Of a stretch of 64,000 nucleotides of DNA, positions 29,210 through 41,261 are shown one piece after another. The stretch is taken from assembly GCF_000612845.1 (NCBI RefSeq), contig NZ_CCAT010000003.1, positions 34,212 through 98,211 of the forward strand. Direction: 5' to 3'. Made by a program: the position numbers and the translations under genes. Position 1 is the stretch's first letter, and every line of letters begins with the position of its first letter. This stretch comes from Clostridium ihumii AP5. Its GTDB lineage: Bacteria > Bacillota > Clostridia > Clostridiales > Clostridiaceae. The notes beneath the pieces were generated by a model. It saw only the letters and a program-made list of their open reading frames with translations. It was not told the origin of the DNA and searched no databases.

Positions 29210-29958
29210 TATAAAACCCCTCCTAAATCACCTAATTCATACATTAACAAGCTTAAAGCTGTAAAGCCTGCTGTTTCTGTTCTTAAAATTCTTGGTCCTA
29301 ACGTCACTATATGCGCACCACTACTTCTTAGTAATTCTATTTCACTTTCCTCAAATCCACCTTCCGGACCTATAACTATAGCCACATTTTCAATAGAACT
29401 TTTTTCTACATTTCCTATTAATTTTTTTATTCCAAATCCTTCTTCATTTTCATAAGGTACAACAATTAAATCCATATAATTTAATCTATTCAATAACTCT
29501 TCAAATAATATAGGCTCATTTATGGTAGGAATTAAGCTCCTTTTACTCTGTTTACATGCTTCTAATGCTATCCTATTCCATCTATCTACTTTTTTGAACT
29601 CAGAATCATTTTTTACAACTACTCTTTCTGTAATTATAGGAGTTATAGAGCTTACACCTAATTCTGTGTTTTTTTGAGCTATTAAATCCATTTTAGTTGA
29701 CTTCGGAAGACCTTGAAATAAGTGAACTTTTATTGGACTTTCATTATTTAATTCACATTCTTCTATTAAATCAACAATTACTTGCTTTTTATTAATTTCT
29801 TTTAATAATCCTATATATTCTTTACCTTCACAATTGTTTATGCTTACTTTATCTCCTTCTGCAAGTCTTAAAACTTTATATATATGTTTTACATCATCAC
29901 CTTCTATAAAACACGTATCCAAGTTAATATTCTCTTTAGGCACAAAAAACTTATGCAT
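29209..29958 (-). CDS. rsmE: 16S rRNA m3U1498 methyltransferase RsmE, 249 aa
   Basis: A SPOUT-fold methyltransferase. The N-terminal PUA-like domain starts MHKFFVPKENI. The C-terminal knot carries VAIVIGPEGGFEESEI near 193-208 and LGPRILRTETAG near 222-233. The start is set to ATG 29958, since AGAGGTGAT lies just before it, not the GTG three codons earlier. It lies between prmA and mtaB. Confidence 0.93.
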   Translation of the reverse strand: MHKFFVPKENINLDTCFIEGDDVKHIYKVLRLAEGDKVSINNCEGKEYIGLLKEINKKQVIVDLIEECELNNESPIKVHLFQGLPKSTKMDLIAQKNTELGVSSITPIITERVVVKNDSEFKKVDRWNRIALEACKQSKRSLIPTINEPILFEELLNRLNYMDLIVVPYENEEGFGIKKLIGNVEKSSIENVAIVIGPEGGFEESEIELLRSSGAHIVTLGPRILRTETAGFTALSLLMYELGDLGGVL

Positions 29959-29985
29959 AAAAATCACCTCTTCTACTTTAAATTA

Positions 29986-30924
29986 CTATATGTTTTTACC
30001 TATTACACATGCCCATTCACCATCTCTAATAACTTCAACTATTTCAAATCCACATTGCTTAAACTTTTCCACTACCTCGTCTACTTTGGCAAGTATTATA
30101 CCTGAAGTTATAAAATATCCATCTTTATTTAGAAATTCTTTTACTCCTTCTACTAAAAATATAATAACATCAGCTATTATATTAGCAACAACTATCTCAG
30201 CCTTACCATTTACAACTTCCATTAAATCTCCATGTAAAACTTCTATATTAGAAATATTATTATATCCAACATTCTTTTTAGCTGAATCTACTGCTACTGG
30301 ATCTAAATCAACTGCCACAACATGCTTAGCACCTAATTTCGCAGCAGATATAGCCAGGATACCTGACCCTGTTCCTATATCAAATACTGTACTATCTTTT
30401 TTTGTATATTTTTCAAGAGACTTCATACACATTCTAGTAGTCTCATGAGTTCCTGTTCCAAATGCCATACCTGGATCTAATTCAACCACTATTTCATCAT
30501 TTTTAACTTCATAAGGCTCCCAAATTGGTTTAACAACTATTCTTTCACCTATCTTAGTAGGTTTGTAATATTGCTTCCAAATGTTTTCCCAATCGCCTTC
30601 ATTTACTTTAACAACATATACACTACCTTCCCCTTTATCAAATCCAAATTCAGGTAATTTCTCTACACTTTCTTTTATGTACTCTATATACTCTTGTAAT
30701 TTATCATCTTCTTTATAATAACCTTTGATTATTGCGCCTTCTTTTACCTTTAAAAGATTTTCATCAAAATAATCCCAACCACTTGGATTTTTCTTTTTAA
30801 ACGCAACATCCTCAGAATCTAATATAGAAACTCCATCTACACCTGTATTATAAAAGAATCCTGAAACCACATCACTAGCTTCACTACTAGTCACAACAGT
30901 TATCTCTATCCAATCTTTTTCCAT
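29986..30924 (-). CDS. prmA: Ribosomal protein L11 methyltransferase PrmA, 312 aa
   Basis: It trimethylates L11. The N-terminal substrate-recognition domain starts [15 protein letters not shown]. The catalytic domain has [17 protein letters not shown] near 160, [19 protein letters not shown] near 180 and [10 protein letters not shown] near 247. It follows dnaJ in the usual Firmicute order, separated by 311 bp with a terminator. Confidence 0.95.
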   Translation of the reverse strand: MEKDWIEITVVTSSEASDVVSGFFYNTGVDGVSILDSEDVAFKKKNPSGWDYFDENLLKVKEGAIIKGYYKEDDKLQEYIEYIKESVEKLPEFGFDKGEGSVYVVKVNEGDWENIWKQYYKPTKIGERIVVKPIWEPYEVKNDEIVVELDPGMAFGTGTHETTRMCMKSLEKYTKKDSTVFDIGTGSGILAISAAKLGAKHVVAVDLDPVAVDSAKKNVGYNNISNIEVLHGDLMEVVNGKAEIVVANIIADVIIFLVEGVKEFLNKDGYFITSGIILAKVDEVVEKFKQCGFEIVEVIRDGEWACVIGKNI

Positions 30925-31202
30925 AATTTATTCCTCCAATTTACTAATTTATTATCTCACTTTTATTCAAATTCAGGGTTTTAAACTCAGTTTTTAAGTT
31001 GTACCTTTATTTAAGTAATATTTTTAAGTCTTATTTAAATTTTTGATCAATCCTAAGTAAATCAAAATCTGATTTTATCCCTATAGCAATTATGAATATC
31101 TATTTTACTATACTATCATAATTTTTAACAGCTTTAAAATATATTAAACCTAATTCATTAATATTTCAAACTGAATTATATTTTAATTTTTAAACATATA
31201 AA
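30925..31202. other. Gene-free stretch between dnaJ and prmA
   Basis: About 280 bp, AT-rich. Nothing recognisable apart from the dnaJ terminator at its right edge. It must carry the promoter for prmA-rsmE-mtaB. Confidence 0.4.
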
Positions 31203-31231
31203 AAGAAACCTCTTTTTAAGAAGTTTCTCCT
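31203..31231 (-). terminator. Terminator after dnaJ
   Basis: On the minus strand AGAAACTTCTT folds back on AGAGGTTTCT and is followed by TTTTATATG. It lies just downstream of the dnaJ stop. Confidence 0.8.
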
Positions 31232-31235
31232 ATAA

Positions 31236-32357
31236 CTATTTTCCAAACCATTTTTTCTTATGATGTAGTATATTTTCTGTAGACTCACCACTAGCTTCCA
31301 TAAAGGCTTGTAATGCATCTCTTTGTTTATCATTTAATTCCTTAGGAACATCAACTATAACTTTTACATATTGATCTCCTCTTCCTGCAGAATTTACTCT
31401 TGGAACCCCTTTTCCTTTTAATCTGAATGTAGTATTAGGTTGGGTTCCTGATGGAACAACATATTTAACTTCGCCATCAACTGTAGGTACCTTTATTTCA
31501 GCACCTAACGTAGCTTGTGCAAAAGTTATATGTGTGTCTATATAAATATCAAATCCTTTTCTAACAAAAGTTTTGTGAGATGTAACTCTAATATTTATAT
31601 ATAAATCTCCTGATGGACCACCATTATCGCCGGCTTCTCCTTGACCTCTTAATGGAATTACATTACCATTATCTACTCCAGCTGGAACATTTATTGTTAT
31701 AGTTCTTCTCTTATTTTCTTTTCCTGTTCCATGACAAGTATTACAAGGGTTATCTATTACTTGACCTTTTCCACCACAGGCATCACATGTAGATTGTGTA
31801 GCTATTACCCCTATAGGAGTTTGTCTTTGAACTCTTATTTGTCCTGTACCTTTACATTTTGGACATGTTTTTGCAGATGCTCCACCTTGAGCACCAGATC
31901 CATTACAAGTTTCACATTTTTCTTTTCTATTTATACTAACTTCTTTTTCAACACCAAATACAGCTTCTTCAAAAGTTAAATTTAAAGTATATTCAATGTC
32001 AGCACCTTTTCTTGGACCATTTCTTCTTGATGATGAACCACCAAAACCTCCAAATCCACCGAATATATCTCCAAATATATCTCCAAAGTCAAAACCTCCG
32101 AAGCCTCCTTCGAAGCCTCCAAAACCTTGTCCATTGAAATCAGCAGTTCCAAATTGATCATATCGTTGTCTTTTTTCACTATCTGAAAGAACTTGATACG
32201 CTTCATTAATTTCTTTAAACTTTTCTTCCGCCTCTTTATCACCTTGATTTCTATCTGGATGATATTTTAACGCAGCTTTTTTAAACGCTCTTTTTATTTC
32301 ATCTTCACTTGCATTTTTATCTATACCTAAAACTTCATAATAATCTTTATTTGCCAT
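31236..32357 (-). CDS. dnaJ: Chaperone DnaJ, 373 aa
   Basis: Hsp40 co-chaperone. J domain (residues 1-68, HPD in YHPDRNQ), a Gly/Phe-rich linker (about 75-115), four CxxCxGxG zinc repeats ([24 protein letters not shown] and CNTCHGTG), then the substrate-binding C-terminal domains. ATG 32357 is chosen because AGGTGG lies about 10 nt upstream; a TTG two codons earlier is possible. It belongs to the heat-shock cluster, but a strong nested hairpin separates it from dnaK. Confidence 0.97.
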   Translation of the reverse strand: MANKDYYEVLGIDKNASEDEIKRAFKKAALKYHPDRNQGDKEAEEKFKEINEAYQVLSDSEKRQRYDQFGTADFNGQGFGGFEGGFGGFDFGDIFGDIFGGFGGFGGSSSRRNGPRKGADIEYTLNLTFEEAVFGVEKEVSINRKEKCETCNGSGAQGGASAKTCPKCKGTGQIRVQRQTPIGVIATQSTCDACGGKGQVIDNPCNTCHGTGKENKRRTITINVPAGVDNGNVIPLRGQGEAGDNGGPSGDLYINIRVTSHKTFVRKGFDIYIDTHITFAQATLGAEIKVPTVDGEVKYVVPSGTQPNTTFRLKGKGVPRVNSAGRGDQYVKVIVDVPKELNDKQRDALQAFMEASGESTENILHHKKKWFGK

Positions 32358-32518
32358 TTCCAATTCACCACCTATTATAGTCTAACTTATATAATATAAT
32401 GCATCTTATGTATTATTTCAACTGTATTATTTTATTAATTATTATACATTTTTGTTACATTTAATATATAGTTAATAATTTTTAAAACCTTTTAAATTTA
32501 TTATTTTTCTAAAAAAAA

Positions 32519-32586
32519 TTGATAGTTAAGGTGTTAATAATTAAATGTTATTTAATTATTAGATTATATCCTCCTTAACTATCAAC
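32519..32586 (-). terminator. Nested hairpin terminator between dnaK and dnaJ
   Basis: The outer stem TTGATAGTTAAGG / CCTTAACTATCAA encloses an inner stem TAATAATTAAAT / ATTTAATTATTA. On the minus strand a run of eight T follows, so this looks like an efficient terminator or attenuator that would limit dnaJ expression relative to dnaK. Confidence 0.75.
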
Positions 32587-32624
32587 TTCTAATATTTATT
32601 AACTATTCAAACTAAATTTTCTTA

Positions 32625-34454
<1,830 letters not shown>

Positions 34455-34468
34455 TTACCTCCTATTTT

Positions 34469-35068
34469 CTAATTTGCTACTTTTACCATACTATATCTTA
34501 ATACTTTATCTTCTTTTTTGTATCCTTTTAAGAATACTTCTACTATTTGATTTTCACCTAATTCATCATTTTCTTCATGCATAACTGCATTATGATAGTT
34601 TGGATCAAATCCATTAGCAGTATCTATTTCTTCAACACCTAATTTTTCAAGTGAAGTATTAAATTGTTTTACTGTCATTTCTATGCCTTTTCTTAAATCA
34701 TCTACATTAGAGTCACAAGATAGTGCACGTTCTAAATTATCAAGAACAGTAAACATTTCTTTTAAAACATCTTCACAAGCACTTAGATAAATACCTTCTT
34801 TTTCTTTTATTGTTCTTTTTCTGTAATTGTCATATTCAGCACCTAATCTTAGGTACTTTTCCTTTGAATCATTCAATTCACTTTTTAATTTTTCATTTTC
34901 TGCTTTTAAAGCTTTAATATCTACTGGTTCAAAACTTGTTTCCTCATTTTTTTCAGCATCTTCTATATTTTCGGATTCTTTCAGGTTTTCTGCTTCACAC
35001 TTGCATTCTTCCTCAAGATTTTCCTCCCTTTTTTCATTAAGGGTTTCATCTCTCTTATCCACTTTCAT
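34469..35068 (-). CDS. grpE: Nucleotide exchange factor GrpE, 199 aa
   Basis: It releases ADP from DnaK. Residues 1-55 are an acidic tail, followed by a long coiled coil (about 52-95), and the C-terminal beta domain with VDDLRKGIEMTVKQF and GFDPNYHNAVMHEE. Second gene of hrcA-grpE-dnaK. Confidence 0.95.
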   Translation of the reverse strand: MKVDKRDETLNEKREENLEEECKCEAENLKESENIEDAEKNEETSFEPVDIKALKAENEKLKSELNDSKEKYLRLGAEYDNYRKRTIKEKEGIYLSACEDVLKEMFTVLDNLERALSCDSNVDDLRKGIEMTVKQFNTSLEKLGVEEIDTANGFDPNYHNAVMHEENDELGENQIVEVFLKGYKKEDKVLRYSMVKVAN

Positions 35069-35263
35069 TCCTCCATTCTATATTTAACTTAGTCTTTATA
35101 CAGTAAAATAAATTGTAATTTTTATTATCATTTATTTACTATAGTTAGATTTTTAGGTTTGAAAGAAAATAACAAGCTATACTTAAATATTTGTTTCTTA
35201 TATTAAAGTTTAGATAAAAGCATATTAATACTTCTATTTAACTTGCTATTTTAAACTTTAGTA

Positions 35264-36304
35264 TTAAAAACCTTTATATAATTTTTGTATATTATAATTA
35301 AGTTCTTTAACTAACTTATCAACTACTGCTATAACTTTACTATATGGAATTCTAGTTGGACCTATAACTCCTATAGTTCCTATTGGATTTCCGTTATAAC
35401 TATATGTCGCAGTTATTATACTGCATTCCTTAGCAGAATCTAGAAAATTTTCTTCACCTATTTTCACAGATAATCCTTGCTTTGCATCAGTATCTAACAA
35501 TTTTTTAACATAGTCTACATTATTTACAAAGTTCAAGAAATCTTTAGCTTTATCTATATTGTTGTATTCTTGATAATTAAATATATTTGTTGATCCTTTT
35601 ATAAATACCTTACTATTATCTTCATTTATTAAAGTTTCATAAAGCATTGGAATGATAGCATTGAAAATTTCCTCATTTTGCATTAAATCTTGTTTTAATT
35701 TTTCTAAAAACTCTAGTGACATATCCTCAAAAGATATATTTCTTAATTTTAAATTTAATACATTATTTATTTGTAAGATCAAACTACTATCAATAGACTT
35801 TTTAACTTTAATAACTTTATTCTTTATTACACCACTATTAGTAACAATAGTAAACAAAATGCTATTGTTATCTATTGGAGCTAACTGCAAGTACCTCATT
35901 GAACTAGTTTTTAATGATGGTGCTTTAACAACAGAAGTAAGATTTGTAAGATTCGATAATATTTCTGTTGCTTCTATAAGCACTTTATCTATTTCCTCAA
36001 AAGCTATATCTAATAGTGAATTCTTTATTATAGCTTCTTCTTCTGAAGTAAGTGCAGAAATTTTCATAAGGTCATCAACATAAAATCTGTAGCCTTTATC
36101 TGAAGGTTTCCTTCCTGAAGATGTATGCAATTGTTCTAGATATCCCATGTCTTCAAGATCAGACATTTCATTTCTAATAGTTGCAGAACTAATTCCCAAA
36201 TCATACTTCTTAGCAATTGTTCTAGACCCTACTGGTTCTCCACAAGTGATATAATCATGGATAATAGCTTTAAGTATATAAATTTTTCTATCATCCATTT
36301 CCAT
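35264..36304 (-). CDS. hrcA: Heat-inducible transcription repressor HrcA, 346 aa
   Basis: It represses the operon by binding CIRCE and is held active by GroE. The N-terminal winged HTH (YILKAIIHDYITCGEPVGSR and ATIRNEMSDLEDMGYLEQ) is followed by a GAF-like domain and a dimerisation region. SD GAGGTGAT precedes the ATG; a second ATG two codons later is also possible. It is first in the operon, 16 bp from its own CIRCE site. Confidence 0.96.
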   Translation of the reverse strand: MEMDDRKIYILKAIIHDYITCGEPVGSRTIAKKYDLGISSATIRNEMSDLEDMGYLEQLHTSSGRKPSDKGYRFYVDDLMKISALTSEEEAIIKNSLLDIAFEEIDKVLIEATEILSNLTNLTSVVKAPSLKTSSMRYLQLAPIDNNSILFTIVTNSGVIKNKVIKVKKSIDSSLILQINNVLNLKLRNISFEDMSLEFLEKLKQDLMQNEEIFNAIIPMLYETLINEDNSKVFIKGSTNIFNYQEYNNIDKAKDFLNFVNNVDYVKKLLDTDAKQGLSVKIGEENFLDSAKECSIITATYSYNGNPIGTIGVIGPTRIPYSKVIAVVDKLVKELNYNIQKLYKGF

Positions 36305-36319
36305 TTTATCACCTCATTA

Positions 36320-36346
36320 TTAGCACTCACTAATTAAGAGTGCTAA
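36320..36346. promoter_or_regulatory. CIRCE operator (HrcA site)
   Basis: A perfect match to the consensus TTAGCACTC-N9-GAGTGCTAA, located between the promoter and hrcA. It predicts autoregulated heat-shock control of hrcA-grpE-dnaK. Confidence 0.98.
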
Positions 36347-36359
36347 TTAGTACATTCTT

Positions 36360-36388
36360 AACATATCATTTTCTATGTATATTGTCAA
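36360..36388 (-). promoter_or_regulatory. SigA promoter of the hrcA operon
   Basis: TTGACA (36383-36388) and TATGTT (36360-36365) are separated by 17 bp. The start point would fall just before CIRCE, allowing HrcA to block transcription. Confidence 0.85.
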
Positions 36389-36396
36389 TAGATTTT

Positions 36397-37533
36397 TTAA
36401 TCTTTTTCAAAAATAAATTCACACATTATACTATTAGATACTTCTATTCCTCGCTTTGTTAAATAAATACTATTTTTTTCATCACTCATTAATCCAAGTT
36501 TTACATACTTATTAATAATTTTCCCATAAACTTCATATATATCCGAGTTAAATCTTTCTTTAAATGTATTTTTATTTATACCATTTATTTTTCTAAGACC
36601 CAAAAACATAAACTCTTCCATATTGTCTTTTATATTATTCTTTTCTTTATATATTATCGCATTTCCTTTTTTATTCATTTTTTCTATATAATAAGAAATA
36701 TTATTTTCATTAGAATATCTTATTTCATTTATATATGAATGAGCTGAACTTCCGCAACCTATATATGGTTTAACATCCCAATAAACTAAATTATGTCTAC
36801 ATTCTTTTCCAGGCTTTGCATAATTAGAAATTTCATATTGTATATATCCATTTTTCTTTAGAATTTCCAATGTTTTTAAATTCATTTTTCTTTCATCTTC
36901 TTCACTAGGAAGCTTTAATATATCCTTTTCAAAAAGATTATAAAAAGGTGTACCCTCTTCAATTATTAAACTATAGCAAGATAGATGTTCTGGTTTTAAA
37001 TTAATTATTTTATTTAAACTTTCTTCCCACATTTCTACAGTTTGATTTGGTAGTCCAAACATTAAATCTACATTTATATTTTCAAAACCACTCTCTCTTG
37101 CCATATCATAACTTTCTATAAATTCTTCAAAGGTATGTATTCTACCTATTTTTTTTAATAAATTATTTTGACAAGCTTGAAGTCCTATACTTAATCTATT
37201 TACTCCCATTTTCTTAAATGCTTCTAATTTTTCCTTTGTAAATGTGCCTGGATTTCCTTCAACAGTAAATTCTATATCTTTTGATAAATTTAATTTTTTT
37301 ATGCTTTCTTTTAGTATATTAATTGCCTCTAAAGAGAAATAGGTGGGAGTTCCCCCACCTATAAATATAGTTTCTATTATATAATTTGAAAGACTCACAT
37401 TATCTATTTCTTTAGATAGCGCTTTCGCATAGTTTATCATCTGTCCATCACATCCACTAAAAGAAGGAAAATCACAATAAAAGCATTTATTTTTACAAAA
37501 TGGTATATGAATATATAATGATATTTTCTCCAT
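36397..37533 (-). CDS. hemW: HemW-type radical SAM protein, 378 aa
   Basis: A heme chaperone of the HemN/HemW family, not the coproporphyrinogen oxidase itself. The radical SAM motif CKNKCFYCDF has C-x3-C-x2-C. GGGTPTYFSLEAI near 60 and GLPNQTVEMW near 163 are conserved, and a C-terminal HemN domain follows. It is 27 bp after lepA; the position is standard for Firmicutes (lepA-hemW-hrcA). It lies next to the hrcA promoter. Confidence 0.92.
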   Translation of the reverse strand: MEKISLYIHIPFCKNKCFYCDFPSFSGCDGQMINYAKALSKEIDNVSLSNYIIETIFIGGGTPTYFSLEAINILKESIKKLNLSKDIEFTVEGNPGTFTKEKLEAFKKMGVNRLSIGLQACQNNLLKKIGRIHTFEEFIESYDMARESGFENINVDLMFGLPNQTVEMWEESLNKIINLKPEHLSCYSLIIEEGTPFYNLFEKDILKLPSEEDERKMNLKTLEILKKNGYIQYEISNYAKPGKECRHNLVYWDVKPYIGCGSSAHSYINEIRYSNENNISYYIEKMNKKGNAIIYKEKNNIKDNMEEFMFLGLRKINGINKNTFKERFNSDIYEVYGKIINKYVKLGLMSDEKNSIYLTKRGIEVSNSIMCEFIFEKD

Positions 37534-37560
37534 TTTTTCTCCTCCATTTAATGATTTAAT

Positions 37561-39369
37561 TTAATCAATTTTTAATACTGCCATAAATGCTTCTTGTGGA
37601 ACTTCAACGCTTCCAACTTGTCTCATTCTCTTTTTACCTTGTTTTTGCTTTTCTAATAATTTTTTCTTTCTTGATATATCTCCACCATAGCATTTTGCAA
37701 GTACATCTTTTCTCATAGCTTTTACAGTTTCTCTAGCTATTATTTTACTACCAACAGCTGCTTGTATTGGAATTTCAAATAGTTGTCTTGGTATAATTTC
37801 TTTTAGTTTTTCAGCCATTGCTCTTCCTCTATAGTAAGCTCTTTCATTTGGTACTATCATAGAAAGTGCATCAACTATATCTCCATTTAGCATTATATCA
37901 AGTTTTACAAGTTCTGTTTCTTGATATCCTTTTAGTTCATAATCAAAAGATGCATATCCTTTTGTTCTTGATTTTAAAGCATCAAAGAAATCATATACTA
38001 TTTCATTAAGAGGCATATCGTAATTAAGCATAACTCTTGTTTGATCAAGATACTGCATATCTATAAATGTACCTCTTTTATTTTGGCATAATTCCATTAT
38101 TGCTCCAACAAAATCTGATGGTGCAATTATAGAAGCTTTAACCATAGGTTCTTCCATACGACTTATTTCTGATGGTTCTGGAAGATTTGTTGGATTTGTT
38201 ATTTCTAATAGTTCACCATTTGTTTTTAAAACCTTATAAATAACAGATGGAGCTGTAGTTATAATATCTAAATTAAACTCTCTCTCTATTCTTTCTTGAA
38301 TTATTTCCATATGTAAAAGACCTAAGAATCCACATCTAAATCCAAAGCCTAATGCAATTGACGTTTCTGGTTCAAAAGATAATGCAGCATCATTTAATTG
38401 TAGCTTTTCTAAAGCTTCTTTTAACGCTTCATATTTTGCTCCATCAACTGGATATATTCCACTGAATACCATTGGAACTGCTGGTCTATATCCTGCCATA
38501 GGCTCAGAAGTTGGTCTGTTTGCTTCTGTTATAGTATCTCCAGCTCTAGCATCTCCTACATTTTTAATTGACGCACTTAAGTATCCAACATCACCAGCTC
38601 TAAGTTCTTTGATTGGTAATGGTGATGGTGTGAACACCCCAACTTCAGTAACATCATAAATCTTATTAGTATTCATAAGCTTTATTTTAGTTCCTGGTTT
38701 TACAACACCATCAATTACTCTAATATATGTTACAACGCCTTTATAGCTATCATAATAAGAATCAAATATTAATGCTTTTAATGGTGCTTCTTCATCGCCT
38801 TGTGGTGATGGAATCTTTTTAACTATTGTTTCTAGTACATCTTCTATATTAAGTCCTGTTTTAGCAGAAATAGCTGGAGCATCATGAGCTTCTATTCCTA
38901 TAACATCCTCAATTTCTTCTTTAACTTCATCTGGTCTTGCACTAGCAAGGTCAACTTTATTTATTACCGGTGCTATTTCAAGATTGTTATCTAATGCTAG
39001 ATAACAGTTTGCTAATGTTTGTGCTTGAATTCCTTGAGTTGCATCAACTATTAAAAGTGCACCTTCACAAGCAGCTAAACTTCTTGATACTTCATAGTTA
39101 AAGTCTACATGTCCTGGAGTATCTATAAGATTTAGTATATATTCCTCACCATCTACTTCTCTTTTATATACAAGTCTTGCTGCTTGAGATTTTATTGTTA
39201 TTCCTCTTTCTTTTTCTAGTTCCATATTATCAAGTACTTGTGAATCCATTTCTCTCTCTGTAAGTGTACCTGTTTTTTCTAATAACCTGTCTGCAAGTGT
39301 TGACTTGCCGTGATCTATATGGGCAACTATAGAAAAATTTCTTATGTGTTTTTGTCTGTTGCTTTGCAT
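37561..39369 (-). CDS. lepA: Elongation factor 4 (LepA), 602 aa
   Basis: A translational GTPase involved in ribosome biogenesis and back-translocation. It begins [20 protein letters not shown], has DTPGHVDF and [10 protein letters not shown], and the LepA-specific C-terminal domain ([20 protein letters not shown]). Normal length. It is upstream of hemW. Confidence 0.97.
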   Translation of the reverse strand: MQSNRQKHIRNFSIVAHIDHGKSTLADRLLEKTGTLTEREMDSQVLDNMELEKERGITIKSQAARLVYKREVDGEEYILNLIDTPGHVDFNYEVSRSLAACEGALLIVDATQGIQAQTLANCYLALDNNLEIAPVINKVDLASARPDEVKEEIEDVIGIEAHDAPAISAKTGLNIEDVLETIVKKIPSPQGDEEAPLKALIFDSYYDSYKGVVTYIRVIDGVVKPGTKIKLMNTNKIYDVTEVGVFTPSPLPIKELRAGDVGYLSASIKNVGDARAGDTITEANRPTSEPMAGYRPAVPMVFSGIYPVDGAKYEALKEALEKLQLNDAALSFEPETSIALGFGFRCGFLGLLHMEIIQERIEREFNLDIITTAPSVIYKVLKTNGELLEITNPTNLPEPSEISRMEEPMVKASIIAPSDFVGAIMELCQNKRGTFIDMQYLDQTRVMLNYDMPLNEIVYDFFDALKSRTKGYASFDYELKGYQETELVKLDIMLNGDIVDALSMIVPNERAYYRGRAMAEKLKEIIPRQLFEIPIQAAVGSKIIARETVKAMRKDVLAKCYGGDISRKKKLLEKQKQGKKRMRQVGSVEVPQEAFMAVLKID

Positions 39370-39546
39370 CTTATTTACCCCCGTTTATAGTAATGAATTT
39401 AAATTTCAAAATCTACTTTATTATATGTTTCTTTGAAAGTTCTACTAAAAATTATCATAAATTAATTTTATATTATATTTAATCAGGTTAAATTATATCA
39501 TATTTAATATAAATTTTGTTAACTGTATTTTTACTTTCTATAATTA

Positions 39547-39798
39547 TTATTTTTTTGAATATGTAATTATATTATCATATATTACTTCAATTCCATTCTT
39601 CAAATTACATACGAAGTTCGTATCAAATACTATTTGCTTATTTTTCATTGTAAATATTAACTTAGGTTTTTCTCCTGTACAAACTTTTATACAACTATTA
39701 TCTTTTACCATTTGTGATGAATTGAAATTTATTATAAACGCTCCCATCATTAGAGAAAATATGCTTATTACCAAAATTAATCTTTCTTTCTTTCTCAA
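39547..39798 (-). CDS. Small membrane-anchored protein at the yqxA position, 83 aa
   Basis: A single N-terminal hydrophobic helix (LILVISIFSLMMGAFIINF, residues 7-25) is followed by a short extracytoplasmic segment with three cysteines (CIKVCTGE and later FVC). It starts at a TTG 6 nt after AAAGGAAG. It lies between spoIIP and lepA, where Bacillus has yqxA, but I see no sequence resemblance. The function is unknown. Confidence 0.6.
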   Translation of the reverse strand: MRKKERLILVISIFSLMMGAFIINFNSSQMVKDNSCIKVCTGEKPKLIFTMKNKQIVFDTNFVCNLKNGIEVIYDNIITYSKK

Positions 39799-39953
39799 GC
39801 TTAACTTCCTTTCTTTTATAATACTTTGCCTTATAAATAATTTTTATACTTATATATTATTGACATATTTTCAAAAATTCTTTCAAAGTCATAATTTATC
39901 TTATAAAACTCACTTTTTAACTAATTTGTAACAAAAATGTTTTAAAACATAAA

Positions 39954-39986
39954 AAGACCTACTTAGATATTTTCTAAGCAAGTCAT
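39954..39986 (-). terminator. Terminator of spoIIP copy A
   Basis: On the minus strand GACTTGCTTAGA pairs with TCTAAGTAGGTC and a T-run follows, directly after the spoIIP stop. Confidence 0.8.
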
Positions 39987-39994
39987 CTTAATAC

Positions 39995-41077
39995 TCAATT
40001 TAAAGCAAGTCTTATGGCTTCTGATAAATACTTCATACTATTTTTAGCTTCATCTAAAGTGTTTGAATCTGAACCAACCTCAATCAAAACTGCACCGTCA
40101 CTTAAATCCTGACTATAATATGTTATTCCTGTAGTATATTCCGCATATATAGGAATTTCTCTAAATAACTGTGGATATAATTTTTGTGCATTTGCTGCAA
40201 TTTTGTTCATTTTTTCTAATTGTTTTTTATACCTTGGATTAGCTGTAGCTGGTACAAATGTTAATTTTGCTACAGAATCCCCATTAACATTTCCTGTTAC
40301 TCTTGCCTTTGGAACTCCACCATCTCTATGAAGATCAATTATTAAATCAAAATCTCCAAACTCATTTATATATTTTTTTATTGTTTCTCTTGATTCATAA
40401 TATGCTCCATTGTAATCAACATTATCATGAATTGTAGTATCATGCATTACTGTGAATCCCTTACTTTTTAAATTTTTTGTAAGTTCTTCACCAACGCTTG
40501 CAACAGTTAAATTAAGATCTTTTTTCCTAGCTTCACCTGGCGAATAAGCTTCACAAGTATGTGTATGGTATATAAGTATTTTTTTTGATCCATTTTTAGC
40601 TAAGTCTTGTTTTGAAACATTTCCTACCTCATTTTTATTTATATCTTTTTCATTTAAATTAAATTCATTTAAATTATATGTTTCATTCATTACACTCTTA
40701 GTTTTGTCTTTATTTTTTTTATTTCTAAAAAAGCCTAACTGATCTTTAATTGCTTGTTGTATATTAAATGCTTCAATACCTTTATCTTCATTTCTAACTG
40801 TATTTTTAGCTGAAGCACCTAAAGTTGCCATACTATTATTTATAGCCTTATATAAAATAGTTGTTTTAAAACTACTATCACCTTTATTAAAACATTCCTT
40901 AACACTCATATATGAAACACTTAATGCTAATATAGCAATAAGTATTATACTAATTACTTTTTTATGCTTTTTAACATTTTTATTAATGCTTTCTGCTTGA
41001 TTTCCAATATATTTAACATTATATCTTGGGTTATACCTAGGATTGTATCTTTTATATGTTTCCCTTTTGTAATTCAT
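39995..41077 (-). CDS. spoIIP: Stage II sporulation protein P, copy A, 360 aa
   Basis: An N-acetylmuramoyl-L-alanine amidase/endopeptidase that thins septal peptidoglycan during engulfment with SpoIID and SpoIIM. It has a basic N-terminus rich in Tyr/Arg/Asn, one TM anchor (ISIILIAILALSVSYMSV near 45-62), and the catalytic domain with ILIYHTHTCEAYSPGEARKK near 170 and DLIIDLHRDGG near 232. It is one of two adjacent paralogues. Confidence 0.93.
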   Translation of the reverse strand: MNYKRETYKRYNPRYNPRYNVKYIGNQAESINKNVKKHKKVISIILIAILALSVSYMSVKECFNKGDSSFKTTILYKAINNSMATLGASAKNTVRNEDKGIEAFNIQQAIKDQLGFFRNKKNKDKTKSVMNETYNLNEFNLNEKDINKNEVGNVSKQDLAKNGSKKILIYHTHTCEAYSPGEARKKDLNLTVASVGEELTKNLKSKGFTVMHDTTIHDNVDYNGAYYESRETIKKYINEFGDFDLIIDLHRDGGVPKARVTGNVNGDSVAKLTFVPATANPRYKKQLEKMNKIAANAQKLYPQLFREIPIYAEYTTGITYYSQDLSDGAVLIEVGSDSNTLDEAKNSMKYLSEAIRLALN

Positions 41078-41261
41078 TTTCTCCCCCCTAGATTTATACT
41101 AAACAAGTTATAATTTACTTATTTTTAAAATTATTATTAATTAAAATTTTAAGTAAGATTATCAACAAACTTGTCCATATAAAAAGTTTATTTCTTTCAT
41201 CTAGTTGATTTATATGAAATTTTTATATTATTTATACCTTTTAAAATGTAAATTACTATAA

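Noticed and set aside
31982..32242. An 86-codon minus-strand ORF inside dnaJ
   Set aside because: It is a frame shadow of the J domain and Gly-rich region of dnaJ; the dnaJ frame is certain from its motifs.
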